DNA of 64,000 nt. Origin: Trichuris trichiura (Eukaryota > Nematoda > Enoplea > Trichinellida > Trichuridae). Below are positions 52,247 through 63,717 of the stretch, piece by piece. The notes beneath the pieces are model-generated. The model saw only the letters and a program-made list of their open reading frames with translations. It was not told where the DNA came from and did no database searches. Position numbers and translations under genes: made by a program. Numbering within the stretch: position 1 is the stretch's first letter; each line of letters begins with the position of its first letter. The stretch lies in contig JBAJFE010000004.1 in NCBI GenBank assembly GCA_037903355.1, forward strand, positions 4,634,001-4,698,000. Reading direction: 5' to 3'.

Positions 52247-52950
52247 TTGATAGCAGCTTATTATCTGCACCATTTGTAACGATCGATAGCTGTAGGCTTC
52301 GTTTTTACTTTCGTGAGACGCAACAGATTACGTTAGTTCAGCTTAATTACATTTGAACCTTATTTGTTTAGCAAAGGCACTCGCTTTTGCGTAAGGAAAC
52401 GCTTTGGCATATGTTCTGTTTGTCTACAGATGATAGTGATCTTCTTCGTTTCTTAATGTAACTGCCGACTTTACCGATGTCGTATACCACATTTCATTAA
52501 CTCAACTGATTTTCTTATCTGGCCTACTACACACCAGACGTATTTTCGCCTTATTGTTGCCTTTTGCTACTTGCGCATTTTGCTTTTCGTTCGAGTTTTT
52601 CTGTAGGCTTTACACTTTGCAATGTCAGCGCGATATCCTTGAACTTTTATACTGACCGTTCCTCCTTCAGAGCGAACACGTGTGATGCCCTGACGAAGTA
52701 TTCGTTTGAATGAGCACGTATGGGGTTAGCCCACATTTTATGCAACGTAAGCTGTGCGCATCATCAACTTTGTCGGTCGGCTGTCTATTTGTCAGTACAC
52801 GAGGAAATGAGAAATCTCTTTACGATTTCGGCTATGTCATTTGCCCAAATGTTTAGCAAATGCAAACAGTACTGTTCGCCAGCGATTAGACGTACACTAA
52901 TTCAGTGAATCTCTTGTTCAAAGAAATAATCACTTTGGGATCCTTTCGGA
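52247..52950. other. Intergenic, nothing recognised
   Basis: Upstream region of the five-domain Kunitz gene. A short open frame at 52720-52908 has no family motif. Confidence 0.5.
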
Positions 52951-54476
52951 GCCAACTTGACTCCAAGTCAACTTGGCCTAGAAGCAATTGCTCCTATTGC
53001 TATATCTGAATTCAAATATACAATTTGCGTGATGCAAATTTAGCATACTTAGTACATAGAAAGTGCGTGGGCTAAATACATAGCCAGCGCGTATGTACGC
53101 TGTACGTGCTACTACACGAAAACTATTTTCTGTTTCCCAACATTTCTACAACAAATGCGTATTATAAAGGCAGTATTTATATTTAGTGTATATTCAACAT
53201 GTTTATGGAATCTGCGGCATTCACGCAGTATATTTTGCCTATAAACACAATACCTGCTGTAGCTGTGGTTTCTGTGGTGTACACGTAGTATGCATGCTGT
53301 GTTTACTTGCATACGAAGAATGTTTACTTTATATGTGACTTGTGCGTGGTATATATTGCTTATAAATAGGATACATACGGTATAAATGGTCTTTACGACA
53401 TATATTGCAGTATCTGTACTGCATGTATTTGCATAGTGGGAATATTTGGTGTATATATGGCATAAAAACAGCATGATTTGCTTATAAATAGGATATTTGT
53501 GACATACAGAGTATGCGGCCATACCTGGAATATCTATGGTCTATATGTGCCGTTAGGACATTTAAGCCAGATTTGGTATGGGTGTGGTACACGGCATGTG
53601 TACGGTAAAAACACTAGATATTACAATAAATATTAAATATCTCCTTTATAAACAATGTAAACCATGTGTAAATTATAGGCGCTATAAACAATCGTTCCGC
53701 GAAACACTGTGCATCATAAACACTACATGGGCTTTTGGAGATCAAGGATATTACAGACATCTAATTTAAAACCAATTTATACCACAGCCATAATATATAT
53801 CATAAATGTGTCCTGTAGACAAATATATGCTATAGATAGTGCACATATGGCCGTAGACCCTGTATTTCACAAATATCCTATTTATAAGCAATGTATACTG
53901 TGCTTATGCCGTATATACAATGATATAAACGTTAGTTTACCGAACGGTTGCAAAACCGCAAAAACTTTCATTTTATGCCATGTATACACCAAATATTTCC
54001 ACTATGCAAATATATGCAACATAGATACTGCATCTATGCCGTAGAGACCATGTATGCCATATCTATTCTATTTATGAGCAATACATACCACGTAGAAGTC
54101 GCATATAATGTAAATCATTCTCATATGCAACTATATACAGCACGCATGCTACATGTACACTACAGAAACTGTGCCTGTTGCAGATATTGTGCTTTTAGGC
54201 AAAATATGCCGCGTGAATGCTGCAAATTCCATGAACACCTTGAATGTACACCATATGCCACTTCTATATTGCGCATACGTTGTAGGAACTTTAGAGGACA
54301 GAAAGTAGTTTACGTATAAGTACTGCGTACATACGTGCTGGCTGTGTAGTTAGTGCACATACTTTTTATGTAATAACCATGCTGGATTTACATCAAGCAA
54401 ATCGTATAAGTGAATGCATGTATAAAAACAGGAGCAATTGCTTCTAGGCCAAGTTTACTTGGAGTTATGTTGGTTC
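52951..54476. repeat. 1.5-kb fold-back inverted repeat with 121-bp units
   Basis: The left arm (from 52951) and the right arm (to 54476) are reverse complements over most of their ~700 bp. Both ends carry AACTTGGCCTAGAAGCAATTGCTCC, written here only as the ordered blocks ACTTGGCCTAGAAG and CAATTGCTCC. Each arm is built from degenerate ~121-bp tandem units: TTGCTTATAAATAGGATA-like words recur at 53235, 53356 and 53478 on the left and, inverted, at about 53880, 54070 and 54190 on the right, where a ~60-70-bp insertion shifts the first spacing. The open frames at 53112-53522 (-) and 53948-54319 (+) are mirror readings of the two arms. The centre near 53700 is not palindromic. No transposase is present. 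Confidence 0.88.
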
Positions 54477-55280
54477 AGGCCAAGTCGGTGAAGTCAAGTT
54501 ACATTGTTTCGGTTGTTATGACCTTTTGCTATGACGGTATTGGAAAACATTTTTATTCTTATGACTGGTTTAGGGCGCCATAAAGCAAATTTTTGTCCGT
54601 AGGCTTCAAGATTACTATCCTTTTGTTTTCACCAAAGACGAGCTACATTTGTGCCTTATTATCCTATCGTAAGATTCAAATGTCATCGACCACCGTCTTT
54701 GGCTTTTTTTATTTGTACTTTATTTCTTATTATTACTGTTAGGGTGCACTTTAGGTTGACACGGATCACGTTGACGCATCAGTTAAGTAGACGAACGACT
54801 CAGGTTAATCCATGGGGACTAGTAGTTATCGCTTGTCCATTGCTGTTTAACCGGCGTCTAAGCATCTGTTTTTACTCCATATGGAGTAAAAACAGATGCC
54901 GGCGCCAAAGGGCCAATGAGCCCTCAGGCAAAAACTAGCGGCGGTCAAGCCAGGCAAAGGACTTAGGTTTAAGCGGGCTCACTAGGACTTTCGGTGGCGC
55001 TTGGCAGTAACAGAAAGCCCCAGGGTTGCGATGGAGAGAAATGGTTAAGAAACCGTGCATTACATCAGTGTTGCCCAACTTTTCGCCTGCCACTGCCTTC
55101 CTAACGTTGTCATCGCTCCCTGGGAAAATTTTCCCTGTTCTCTTGATGGAAGCTAAGAGTCAGCGAGGGGGATGATGGGCTGCTAAGAGTGACGATTAGG
55201 ATCCTCTGGGAACGATGGCTTGAGACTTTCTTAATTTGTTTAACAAGAAGCCCTCGTCTCTTCGAGCAATAGTGGATAGG
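54477..55280. other. Intergenic, palindrome and GC-richer tract
   Basis: Apart from the palindrome at 54862, this stretch turns GC-richer after about 54900. It may include debris from the HDAC-like duplicate whose 3' end lies at 55281-55534, but I could not align it. No intact exon. Confidence 0.4.
54862..54899. repeat. 38-bp perfect palindrome
   Basis: The 19-bp arm GCATCTGTTTTTACTCCAT is followed immediately by its exact reverse complement, centred on CATATG. It could form a cruciform; its position marks a change to GC-richer sequence. Confidence 0.85.
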
Positions 55281-55534
55281 AAGCTTGCTGTTTACTTACT
55301 GCGGCGCACAGGAAGTGATGGAAGGCAGACGAATTTTAATGTGGCGTCAGCAATCATTCTAGCCAAAAAAGCTGCATCGAAGTGAATCACAGGTGCCTTT
55401 AGGCAGTCTGAGTATGGAAATCAGCGTGTTATAGTTGACCGACTCGGCGCTGAGCTAGCAGACGAGAGAGTTTTCTCTGCGTGACTTATACGGCTGCACT
55501 CGTCAGTGTTACTGACGTGTAGCCGGACGTCCAA
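55281..55534 (+). repeat. Direct repeat, copy 1
   Basis: About 250 bp closely match 58270-58509, beginning AAGCTTGCTGTTTAC, sharing TCATTCTAGCCAAAAAAGCT and ending GTAGCCGGACGTCCAA. Both copies keep a short parallel open frame (FNVAS, IILAKKAAS) ending at the same stop, so the unit may be the 3' end and UTR of a duplicated gene, possibly the HDAC-like relic. Confidence 0.8.
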
Positions 55535-55599
55535 GTCACTGTTACGCGTGTCTTCAGTCTAAGTACGTAGGCTTGTTAGCGGCTAGATGAATTTCATGA

Positions 55600-58170
55600 C
55601 ATGCTTCCTTTGTAGAGTTAGTATGAAGAGCACAATGATGCCAAGCAAATTGAAGGAACGCAACGTTGCCGTACCCGGCGGCTTGGCGCAGCGCGAAAGA
55701 GAATCTCACGAATGTCTACAACACAACGATCAAATTGAGTCTCCAAATAGGCCGAGGGAAACTGTACGTCATTGCGAAGAACTTAGCCTTCTTTCGCGTA
55801 CGAAGCCACGGCGAACATTCCCTTGTTCGAAGAAGTGATTGTGCTGCTTCACTCAGCCAAGTACGTTCGTCAAATAGCGCGTTCGGCGAAAATGGAAAGA
55901 AAAAAACTGGAAAAAGACTGCGATCAGTCCGATTCCATATACCAGCGTCGCCGAAGTTCTGAATGCGCTAGTTCGGTCTGCAGAGTTGTTCTAGTGGTGG
56001 CCAGAGTTGGGGTTGAAGGAAAATGCGCCAGTAGCGTGGCGTTGGTTAGGCCTCCAGGCCACCACGCCATGAAAAATGAATCAAATGGCTTCTGCTTTTT
56101 CAATAATGTGGGTATTGGCGCCACTTTTGCTTTGAACCACCTTGCTGCAAAAAGAATTCTAATCATCGACTCAGATGTCCTCTATGGTCAAGGGCTGAAA
56201 AAGCCTTTTACAGGTGCTCGACATCCTTTGCTTTTCAGCCCCCAGGAACTAATTGGAGACCTTTCGGCCGTTCATAAAAGGACCAGAAGGGAATGGCACT
56301 GGCAGCTTTGATGGCGAAGGCTTCAATGAAGGTTCTATTAAACCAAGCTTATGGAATCGCGCAAAAGAACAAGCATGTCACAGTCTAACAGGCCAACGCA
56401 AAGAATCTATAAAGTAGCCGCCTTCCAACGCGATGATAAGTCGGCTGTTACCTATTGGAATAAGCATATTTATGAGATGGCCAAAAACTTGAGAAGATAG
56501 CTTCATATTGCCTTCAGGCAGCCTATAGCGGCTCAGAAACTGGCAGGTATGAACAGACGCTGCGGTCTATACTCTATGGCGGTGTTTCTCAAGCTTGGGC
56601 CCCCCTGCGAACGCTTCTGAGCGTCCGGGCCCCCTATTCTGATTGGCCAACTTCGAGCGCATTGATTGGCCAACTTCAACGCACTGATTGGCTGAAATGG
56701 TTGCAACGCTAAAAGGTCGATTACAGCTGTACAGATTTATTTCTGCAAATTGTTTTTCGAGAAGTCAACAAGAGCTGCTTGGCTCGCCCAGATGCAATCG
56801 AACTAGCCTGTCGATGTTGGGCTCGATCGAGGTAACTCGCAGACAGAGATCGCCGCGTCTGACTATTTGTAGCTGACTGCGTTTCTTGGTCATTAGGTCC
56901 GTAACGATACTAAATGCGCGCTCCACTAGACTCGATGAGGGAAGACAAACCAGTAACTTTTTTACCACATCCCATACACCAGGGTACAACTCGAGGATTT
57001 CTCTGCAGCCAGAACTGCTGACAACCCTGTGACAACCTGCTCTTCAAGTCCACGTTCGACTGCAACTCCAGCAGCTCTTCTTGCAGTGACATCTTGCAAA
57101 ACTGGAACGAGCGTAGGAGGAAAGCAACCGTACCGACAAAGTGTTTTCAGAAAATGTGTGAGCAGCACACGCAATTCCCTGTTGCTAACGCTTATGCTTG
57201 CATTGTAGCTGCGTGGACAATAGACGCGAGGAAAGAAAGGGAAGAAAAAGGGAGCCGACTTTTCACAGAGCCGGGGCAAGAGATGGTAATCGTTGACAAA
57301 ATTCTAAAGCAGAGTCATTGCTACCAAGCTGCAGATGCGAACACGTGCTAATCGCTGGTTGAATCGTAAAGCGGGTGCAAATACATCGCAAAAACTATGG
57401 CGTATTCTGATAACGCGGACAACTATTCTCTGATGTGAACCATGTGCTCTGCGCTAAATGCTTCTCAGCAGAAAGCTTTTCTTACCAAACTCTACGCCGG
57501 GAAGGTCACGGTGACAAACATGCGATCCCTTCTGTCGCGTGTTCTGAATGGTCATTTTCACGAGCGGTGATTGGTTCATGTGCTGGATTGGGGGTAGCCG
57601 GCATCACGCATAGCATGAAACGTTATCTTAATCAGTACGCACAATACCTCACCCTCGGACCTCACCTTCCGATCCACGACAACACGACGGCCCAGGTGGG
57701 GCATGTGCCCCGCACAGCTCAAATGGGCCCCCCAGCGGGCTCCCTGGCGCCCTGGGCCCCACCTGGATTTCAAAAGGGCCCCCTTGGTGGGGCACCTGCC
57801 CTACCGTGAGAAACACTGCTCTATGGTATCGAACACAATTATGTGCCGACAAACTGCCAAATAATCCGTCACTTATTTGCTTGAAGCAACGTTAACGTCG
57901 CCATTACTCCTTGCGTACTTGAAGTGGTACTCTTTACTGTCCTGGCGCTTGAGAAGCACTGGAAGTGCAGGACAGCCTTCCTGCGTGCAAGTTCAATTCG
58001 CTTGTTGAAGGTAGGCAGTGAATCCCCTTACGCATTGGTTCCGGATTTTCTTGAACAGAGTCGCGGGATAGAAGAAGACATCGCCGAAACGGATTCTCTG
58101 TCGAACGTCACAAAACCAATGCTGGTGTTTCATGAGTCAGAATCAACAACGCTGTAAGGGCTATGGAAGC
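55600..58170 (+). pseudogene. Histone deacetylase relic (class II-like)
   Basis: The best part, 55823-56260, encodes VALVRPPGHHAMKNESNGFC, then FFNNVGIGATFAL and KRILIIDSDVLYGQG, the catalytic-core motifs of HDAC6/HDAC10-type enzymes (HDACs remove acetyl groups from lysine using zinc). The HDAC core normally reads DVHxG; here the zinc-binding histidine is leucine. Upstream (from ~55612, AKQIEGTQRC-like) and downstream (to ~56360) fragments sit in shifting frames. The sequence is interrupted by the hAT element at 56580-57818; a possible C-terminal piece follows (LALEKHWKCRTAFL, 57945 onward). Frameshifts, loss of a zinc ligand and the insertion argue that it is dead. Confidence 0.7.
56580..57818 (-). 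mobile_element. hAT element with perfect 8-bp TSD
   Basis: Terminal inverted repeats CGGTGTTTCTCA (left, from 56580) and the inverse of CAGTGTTTCTCA (right, ending 57818) are flanked by the exact 8-bp duplication CTCTATGG at 56572-56579 and 57819-57826. Length is 1,239 bp. Subterminal DNA is rich in GGGCCCC. On the minus strand, 57100-56765 encodes a frame-broken transposase C-terminus (LQEELLELQSNVDLKSR, SSSLVERAFSIVTDLMTKKR, RRGDLCLRVTSIEPNIDRLV), the same family as the TOR intron copies. The rest of the transposase is missing. Confidence 0.93.
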
Positions 58171-58269
58171 CAAGGGGGTGATGCAGTGCCTGGGACTGTC
58201 GCAAATTGCTTAAAAAGACCTTCATTTCGTGATGCAGTAGTGGCCTGCTCTACAGGAAGTGGAGAACAG

Positions 58270-58509
58270 AAGCTTGCTGTTTACATACGGCGGTGCACAG
58301 GAAGTGCTGGAAGGCAGACGAGTTTTAATGTGGCGTCAGTAATCATTCTAGCCAAAAAAGCTGCATCGACGTGAATCACAGACGCCTTTAGGCAGTCTGA
58401 GTATGAAAATCAGCGTTTCATTGTTCATCGACTTTGCGCTGAGCTACTAGACGAGAGTTTTTTGTACGTGACTTTCGGCTGTGTTACTAACATGTAGCCG
58501 GACGTCCAA
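58270..58509 (+). repeat. Direct repeat, copy 2
   Basis: Partner of 55281-55534, about 3 kb downstream in the same orientation. Differences are scattered substitutions and small deletions, so the duplication is not very recent. It follows directly after the last HDAC-like fragment. Confidence 0.8.
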
Positions 58510-61366
58510 AAATTTGTTTCGTTTCGGCATACACGAAGTGGTCATTACCACTTGGCTCAAAAATTCGTTCGAGTTTTCGTTTTGCTTGTATGAAATAAAA
58601 AGAATGCACTGAATCAGCGTGATTTGCACGTGAACAAAGAAAGGCAAAGTATTAGAAACAGCCATCTTAACGAAGTGAACAATAGCGAACATTCGCAAAA
58701 AGCGTTTTTCTGAAGACTATTTGTCACAGAAAGAAGCAGTGCGAACTCTGAAAGAATGCCCGATCTCTTAGCCTTGAACAAAGGCTGTAATGTAGAGGCC
58801 ATTACTATCACAGTAGGCAGACCATTTTACTGTGCCGATCTTGTCCACGGTTGTTGGCCATGGTCATCACGACGTAGCCCGCTGCCAGAAGAAAACGAAC
58901 TATGATATGGAAAACGGTGTGCTAACTGTGCAACCGCCGCCGAAACGACGTCAAGCGGGAGGACCTGGAAAATTTAAATCTGTGGGGCACGATGACAGCG
59001 TCAACGGCAGAATGCGATGGCGAGCGAACGGTGGGGAGAAATGGCGTGGAGCAAAAAAGACTCATGGGCGGCAGTCAGGCAGCGATGGACAAGCTGTGGC
59101 CACCTACCGCCGTGCGTCAACTGACTCGTTCGTCAGCTGAAACGTTGCGGCAACTTGCTGGTTGCATCAAATTAACTGAACGCCGTGAAACAGGATGTTT
59201 TGTAAAGGGTATACAGGTTTTCATATTCCGGAGCTTTTATGATCTACCTGTTTATTTTCCAAAATAGCTGCAGAGCTTTAGGAAGGCGACTGCTCCTGTC
59301 ATCACTGACTTGATAAGCGGTATTCAAGTCAATGATGAGAGGACAGTAGCCTCCTGAAGGCACCCCAGTTTTTTGACAGACAAACCGGCACAGTGTAACA
59401 AACACTCCCAGCAAATATGCTAAGGAATGTCATACGAAGGAAATATACAAACTACTTTGGGGTCTTTGCACAAATCCAATCGAATTAGATACGGCAATCA
59501 CATCTCCACAGAATTACCTAGGCCTAAGCGCAAGCCTAGTTAATAACAGGTGAAACTTGCGTATAAAATCATGTCGAAAATACAATCCAGATTTTGGTTA
59601 GGCGGACTAGTCGGCATTCTGACCGGCCCCTATTTTTAAGGTCAAATCACACTAGACTAGATTTTATTGATTTCAAAAACTATGGCAGAGCTTCCGGGGG
59701 TGCACCTGATCTCGGCGTCAGGACTTTAACTCACTGAGATAAGGCAGCTCTTTTGCGTAGCCGAAATGATGAATGCAAATTTACGCATTAATCATTCACA
59801 AAACCACATTGCGAATGCAACACGGCAATTTGCAATGCATCATATAGTGCCGCTGACAATAACGTGCCACATAGTCTGTTAAATGAGCAATAGCTTTCTG
59901 TGGAAGTCTGTCCACCGAAAATCAAAGCTAGATATAATAATTGTCACCGTGCCGCGGAACGTACCAATTTCATGGCCGGATAGAAACCCATTCAAAATAG
60001 ATACTAATTTTGTAAGTCACATTTTTCGGAAAGGGAAGCCAACGGAAGCACAGTCGTAGGCAGAATAGCGGCACACATTAATAATAATAAAATGTTTTTC
60101 TATAGACCAGTTTTTTAAAAATGTTGTCATCTCATCGCTTTTTCTGAAGGAAAAATTTCGTCATTGTTACTTCCATGGGAAAACAAACATTATTATTACT
60201 CCTCATGTGAAAAAATTTTTTTAATAGTATTTTTACTCTTGAGAAAACTTTATCTGAACACTCTGCCTTTCTATCCGACTTCTGACGTTTTCGCATGAAT
60301 TCCCGGTGGCCCAATGGAAGGTAGTATTAGCCACTTTGGGAGCCACTGCTACAAACGAACAAGAAGGCGGCAAAAAAATGAAGAAACAGAAAGGCAAATG
60401 TGAATGAAGAGCGAGCTTTAGTTGAAACGTTTTTATCAACGAGCTTTCTATATCGTTATGCCACATTTCGTTCACCGTGCCAAAAGGCTGCACCACAGCA
60501 AAGGAAGAAAGGAAGGGGTGATCAAGAAGTTGCAGAAAGCGCAAAAATAAACATTTCCTACAGCCCGCCTTAAAAGTAACCCCTGACAGGAACACATGCT
60601 AAAATTAAACCATCGAGGTTTCGTTTCACATATTAACATTTGGACAGTGCCTTATACAGATTATTACCTTGTACCTTCGGGAGACTTATTGCTGTGGCAT
60701 GCTTCCCCTTCTTCTGAAATGCTCTTAAAGCATGAACGAAAATATGCATAAAAAACTCAAGCAGAATTCCATGCTACTCACAAAACTACAACGCCTTATC
60801 ATCGGGTTTTTCGTAGAAGCATCGCATAATTATAGATTCATGCAGCTAGAGCTGAATGAAAATACTAAGGAAACATTCACGGCCAAGCGAGGACCTTCTC
60901 CGTTCAAGGTTTGTTACGAGAATTGTACTGGTACGAGCCCTCGTGATGCGAATGTTATTCGTAACAAGTTCCGCGGCACCAGGAAACACGAATAGGTTAA
61001 TTGAAAATTACAAAAAAAGCTGAACAAAACAGCATGTGTAAGCATTCTATAGCTTGTTTGCACAATTACAACTTTCAGTGCATCGGAAAGAACTGCAGCA
61101 ATCTAAACCATCAACAAAAAGAGCTGCTACCTTAAGCAGCGTATAGGTCATTGACTACCGGAAATAACGTTTTAATATGTTAGAAGGCCGTAGTTTACCG
61201 CCTCAGGAATTCATGAAACAAGTGAAAAAACGGTAAAACGTAATAGAAGTCGACGAGCAACATCACGCACTATATTATTAAAACCTGTATTTTCCAAACC
61301 TGAAATACAAGCGCAGCCATATGCGACGTAGGTGTTTGCCTACGTAGTCAGTTGACCCGTCAGCGA
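58510..61366. other. Intergenic, no gene recognised
   Basis: Upstream region of the seven-domain Kunitz gene. An open stretch at 58832-59267 in two frames (PPPKRRQAGGPGK and nearby) is GC-richer than its surroundings and may be a further gene relic; I do not recognise it. Other short frames (60233-60595 on -, 60732-60995 on +) lack motifs. Confidence 0.45.
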
Positions 61367-61373
61367 TATAAAA
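61367..61373 (+). promoter_or_regulatory. TATA box of seven-domain Kunitz gene
   Basis: TATAAAA lies 34 bp before the start codon, which implies a 5' UTR of only a few bases or trans-splicing onto the transcript. Confidence 0.6.
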
Positions 61374-61406
61374 ATTCAAGGGTTTGAGGTTTAGAGCTAG
61401 TCGACA

Positions 61407-62783
61407 ATGATGCTTGTAGCATTGCTCTTATTCAGCTTATGCCTAACAGAAGCTGCCATTGCTGAAAGCTTGTCAGGCAACGAAAAACAAGGTAACAAGC
61501 AAAGCATGAACTAACGTTTATCTTTAGGAATAAAACGGCTTCCATTGGACTCATGTCAGCAGCCGGCTGACGCTGGTCCCTGCTTGGCAGCCATCCACAT
61601 GTGGTACTTTGATTACGAAACGGGACAGTGCGACACATTTATCTACGGAGGCTGCCAAGGCAACATGAACAAATTCGAAAGTAAAGAGGAATGCGAGCGG
61701 CAGTGCCAAAGACAGCCACATACGCAGGGCGTTTGTCTATTACAAAGGGAGACGGGACCGTGCAGAAGTTACTCTATCAAATGGTATTTCGACGTAAGGA
61801 CGCGAAAATGCGAGCAATTTACATACGGCGGATGCGGAGGCAACTTGAACAACTTTGAAACCAAGCAGCAGTGTGAAACTGAATGCCTGGAAGAGATCAA
61901 ATCGTATGGTATCTGCGGACAGCCTATGGAATCTGGACCGTGCCATGCTGCCCTGCAAAGGTGGTACTTCAGCCTTGAAAGCCAACAGTGCGAGAGATTC
62001 TTCTACGGCGGCTGTCAAGGCAATTCGAACAACTTCGAAAGCTTGGAAGACTGTGAAAAACGATGCCTAGAGAAGATCGCACCCGTTAGCATTTGTGGTC
62101 AGCCAGTGGACGCTGGCCCTTGCAGGGCTGCAATTACGAGGTGGTACCTCAATTCTAGCACAAGGACTTGTGAAAGGTTCACCTACGGAGGGTGCGGCGG
62201 CAATATGAACAATTTCGAAAGCAAAGAAGAATGCGAAACCGAATGCTTCAATGAGCTGCAACCGTACGGCATATGCGGCCAACCGAAGGACAGTGGGCCT
62301 TGTCGAGCCTCCATTCAAAGATGGTACCTCAACGTGGAAACCGGAAACTGCGAACCATTCATTTATGGAGGATGTGGAGGGAACTCGAACAATTTCGAAA
62401 GCAAAGAAGATTGCAGAGAACGTTGCTTCAGGGAAGTTAATTGCAACCAACCAAACGATGTCGGCCCTTGTGCCGCCGCCTTTACGAAATGGTATTACAA
62501 TCGAGACAGCAGAAGATGCGAAACGTTCATATACGGCGGATGCGAAGGAAACTCGAACCGGTTCGACTCCCAGGAGGAGTGCGAACAAAAATGCATCAAC
62601 GAACTCCCTTCCTATCGCGATTGCTACCTTTCAATGGAATCTGGCCCATGCGAGGCTAACATCTACAGGTGGTTTTACAACACTTACACAAGGAGATGCG
62701 AATTGTTTGTTTACGGAGGATGTGAGGGCAACAGGAATAACTTTCCTTCTAAAGAAGCCTGTGAGCAGAGATGCCTAGAATGA
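61407..62783 (+). CDS. Secreted seven-domain Kunitz protein
   Basis: Exon 1 (61407-61491) encodes a signal peptide (MMLVALLLFSLCLTEAAIAE); a 36-bp phase-1 intron (61492-61527) follows; exon 2 (61528-62783) encodes the rest, giving exactly 446 residues. Seven tandem Kunitz/BPTI domains, each with six cysteines and a YGGCxGNxNxF core, are separated by short linkers such as LEEIKSYGI. P1 residues in order are L, R, H, R, R, A and E. Arg suggests trypsin-like targets, Leu/Ala chymotrypsin- or elastase-like targets, and His/Glu probably none (family knowledge applied by inference). Domains 3-5 start with nearly the same ICGQP motif, pointing to recent internal duplication. A second in-frame ATG follows the first directly. 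Nematode multi-Kunitz proteins are often secreted or cuticular; which applies here cannot be told. Confidence 0.95.
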
Positions 62784-62858
62784 TACAGGTATACACAAGG
62801 ACATTTGTTCTACAATCTTTCTCATGTACATATTGTCTATGCGTATTTTGAAAATTAC

Positions 62859-62864
62859 AATAAA
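62859..62864 (+). terminator. Poly(A) signal of seven-domain Kunitz gene
   Basis: AATAAA 76 nt after the stop codon; canonical hexamer at ordinary spacing. Confidence 0.7.
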
Positions 62865-63705
62865 CCTCAAACAAACATAGTATCTTTGGGAATTTAGGAA
62901 ACCGACTTTTTCTTGCTGATCAAAAATGACCTCTATCAGCAAAACAATGAATACTTATGTTGCAGATAGAAACATGGGAATAACAACTGCTTACTGCGAG
63001 GACCTGAACGCTCAGCTTGACACGCAATGGACACATACATAAGCTGTTCACCCATTCTGCAAGAGCTAATTTTATGCCCAGTACAGCTACATGCAAGTGT
63101 ATAAGCTCATTAATAGTTTACGTAACGCTTTTACCGTGATTCGATCGCCTTGCTTTTCTCTTATTTCAATAACCATTGCTTAAGGCTACAATGCGGTTTA
63201 TATCGTACTAGACCTCCAGCAACGTGAACCCGCGGGACAACCACACAGCCTAGAATTAAAGAGAAAATGCAGCCCAATCCACAGTTTTAGCCTTACGTTT
63301 CAAAAGTTACTGTTCAATCTTTTCACAGACAAAAGCAGCGACGGGGAAAGCGAGAGTATGCGATAAGACATACAAAGCAAGAGACTATTCAGAACAATTA
63401 CGTGAAGGTAGGCACAGGCTGCAATACTGACCATTGAACTCTTTCAAAGCAGAAGGAAACATGAACGAGCAAAGGTACAAAGAGAAACATTAGAACATGA
63501 CAATCATAATGCAGTACTCAGTTATTGTAATTAACACGTAAATCACAACTAATAGAAATTTGGCGAACGATCTTTGCTCCATGCATTCTCTGTTGTGTCT
63601 TCTCCGTAAAACTAATGTCTCCGCGTGTGCTAAGTTTTGCTTCAATCTTAGAGCGAGGAATTATTTTCAAATTAGAGGAAAAGCAAAAAGTGAAATGAGC
63701 GAGCT
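62865..63705. other. Intergenic, nothing recognised
   Basis: Region between two converging genes, with no exon, RNA gene or clear repeat seen. Confidence 0.5.
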
Positions 63706-63717
63706 TTTATTAATACT

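Noticed and set aside
53112..54319. Two homologous proteins encoded on opposite strands (136 and 123 codons)
   Set aside because: Their similarity is fully explained by the inverted repeat: each is the same strand of one arm. Composition is that of an AT-rich repeat and there is no start context or family motif.
58832..59267. Possible gene of about 100 codons
   Set aside because: Two overlapping frames of similar length, low-complexity residues and no recognisable domain; kept only as a note in the intergenic entry.
62067..62778. Frames of 173-175 codons on both strands
   Set aside because: Shadow frames of the repetitive Kunitz exon, long because the repeats share codon patterns.
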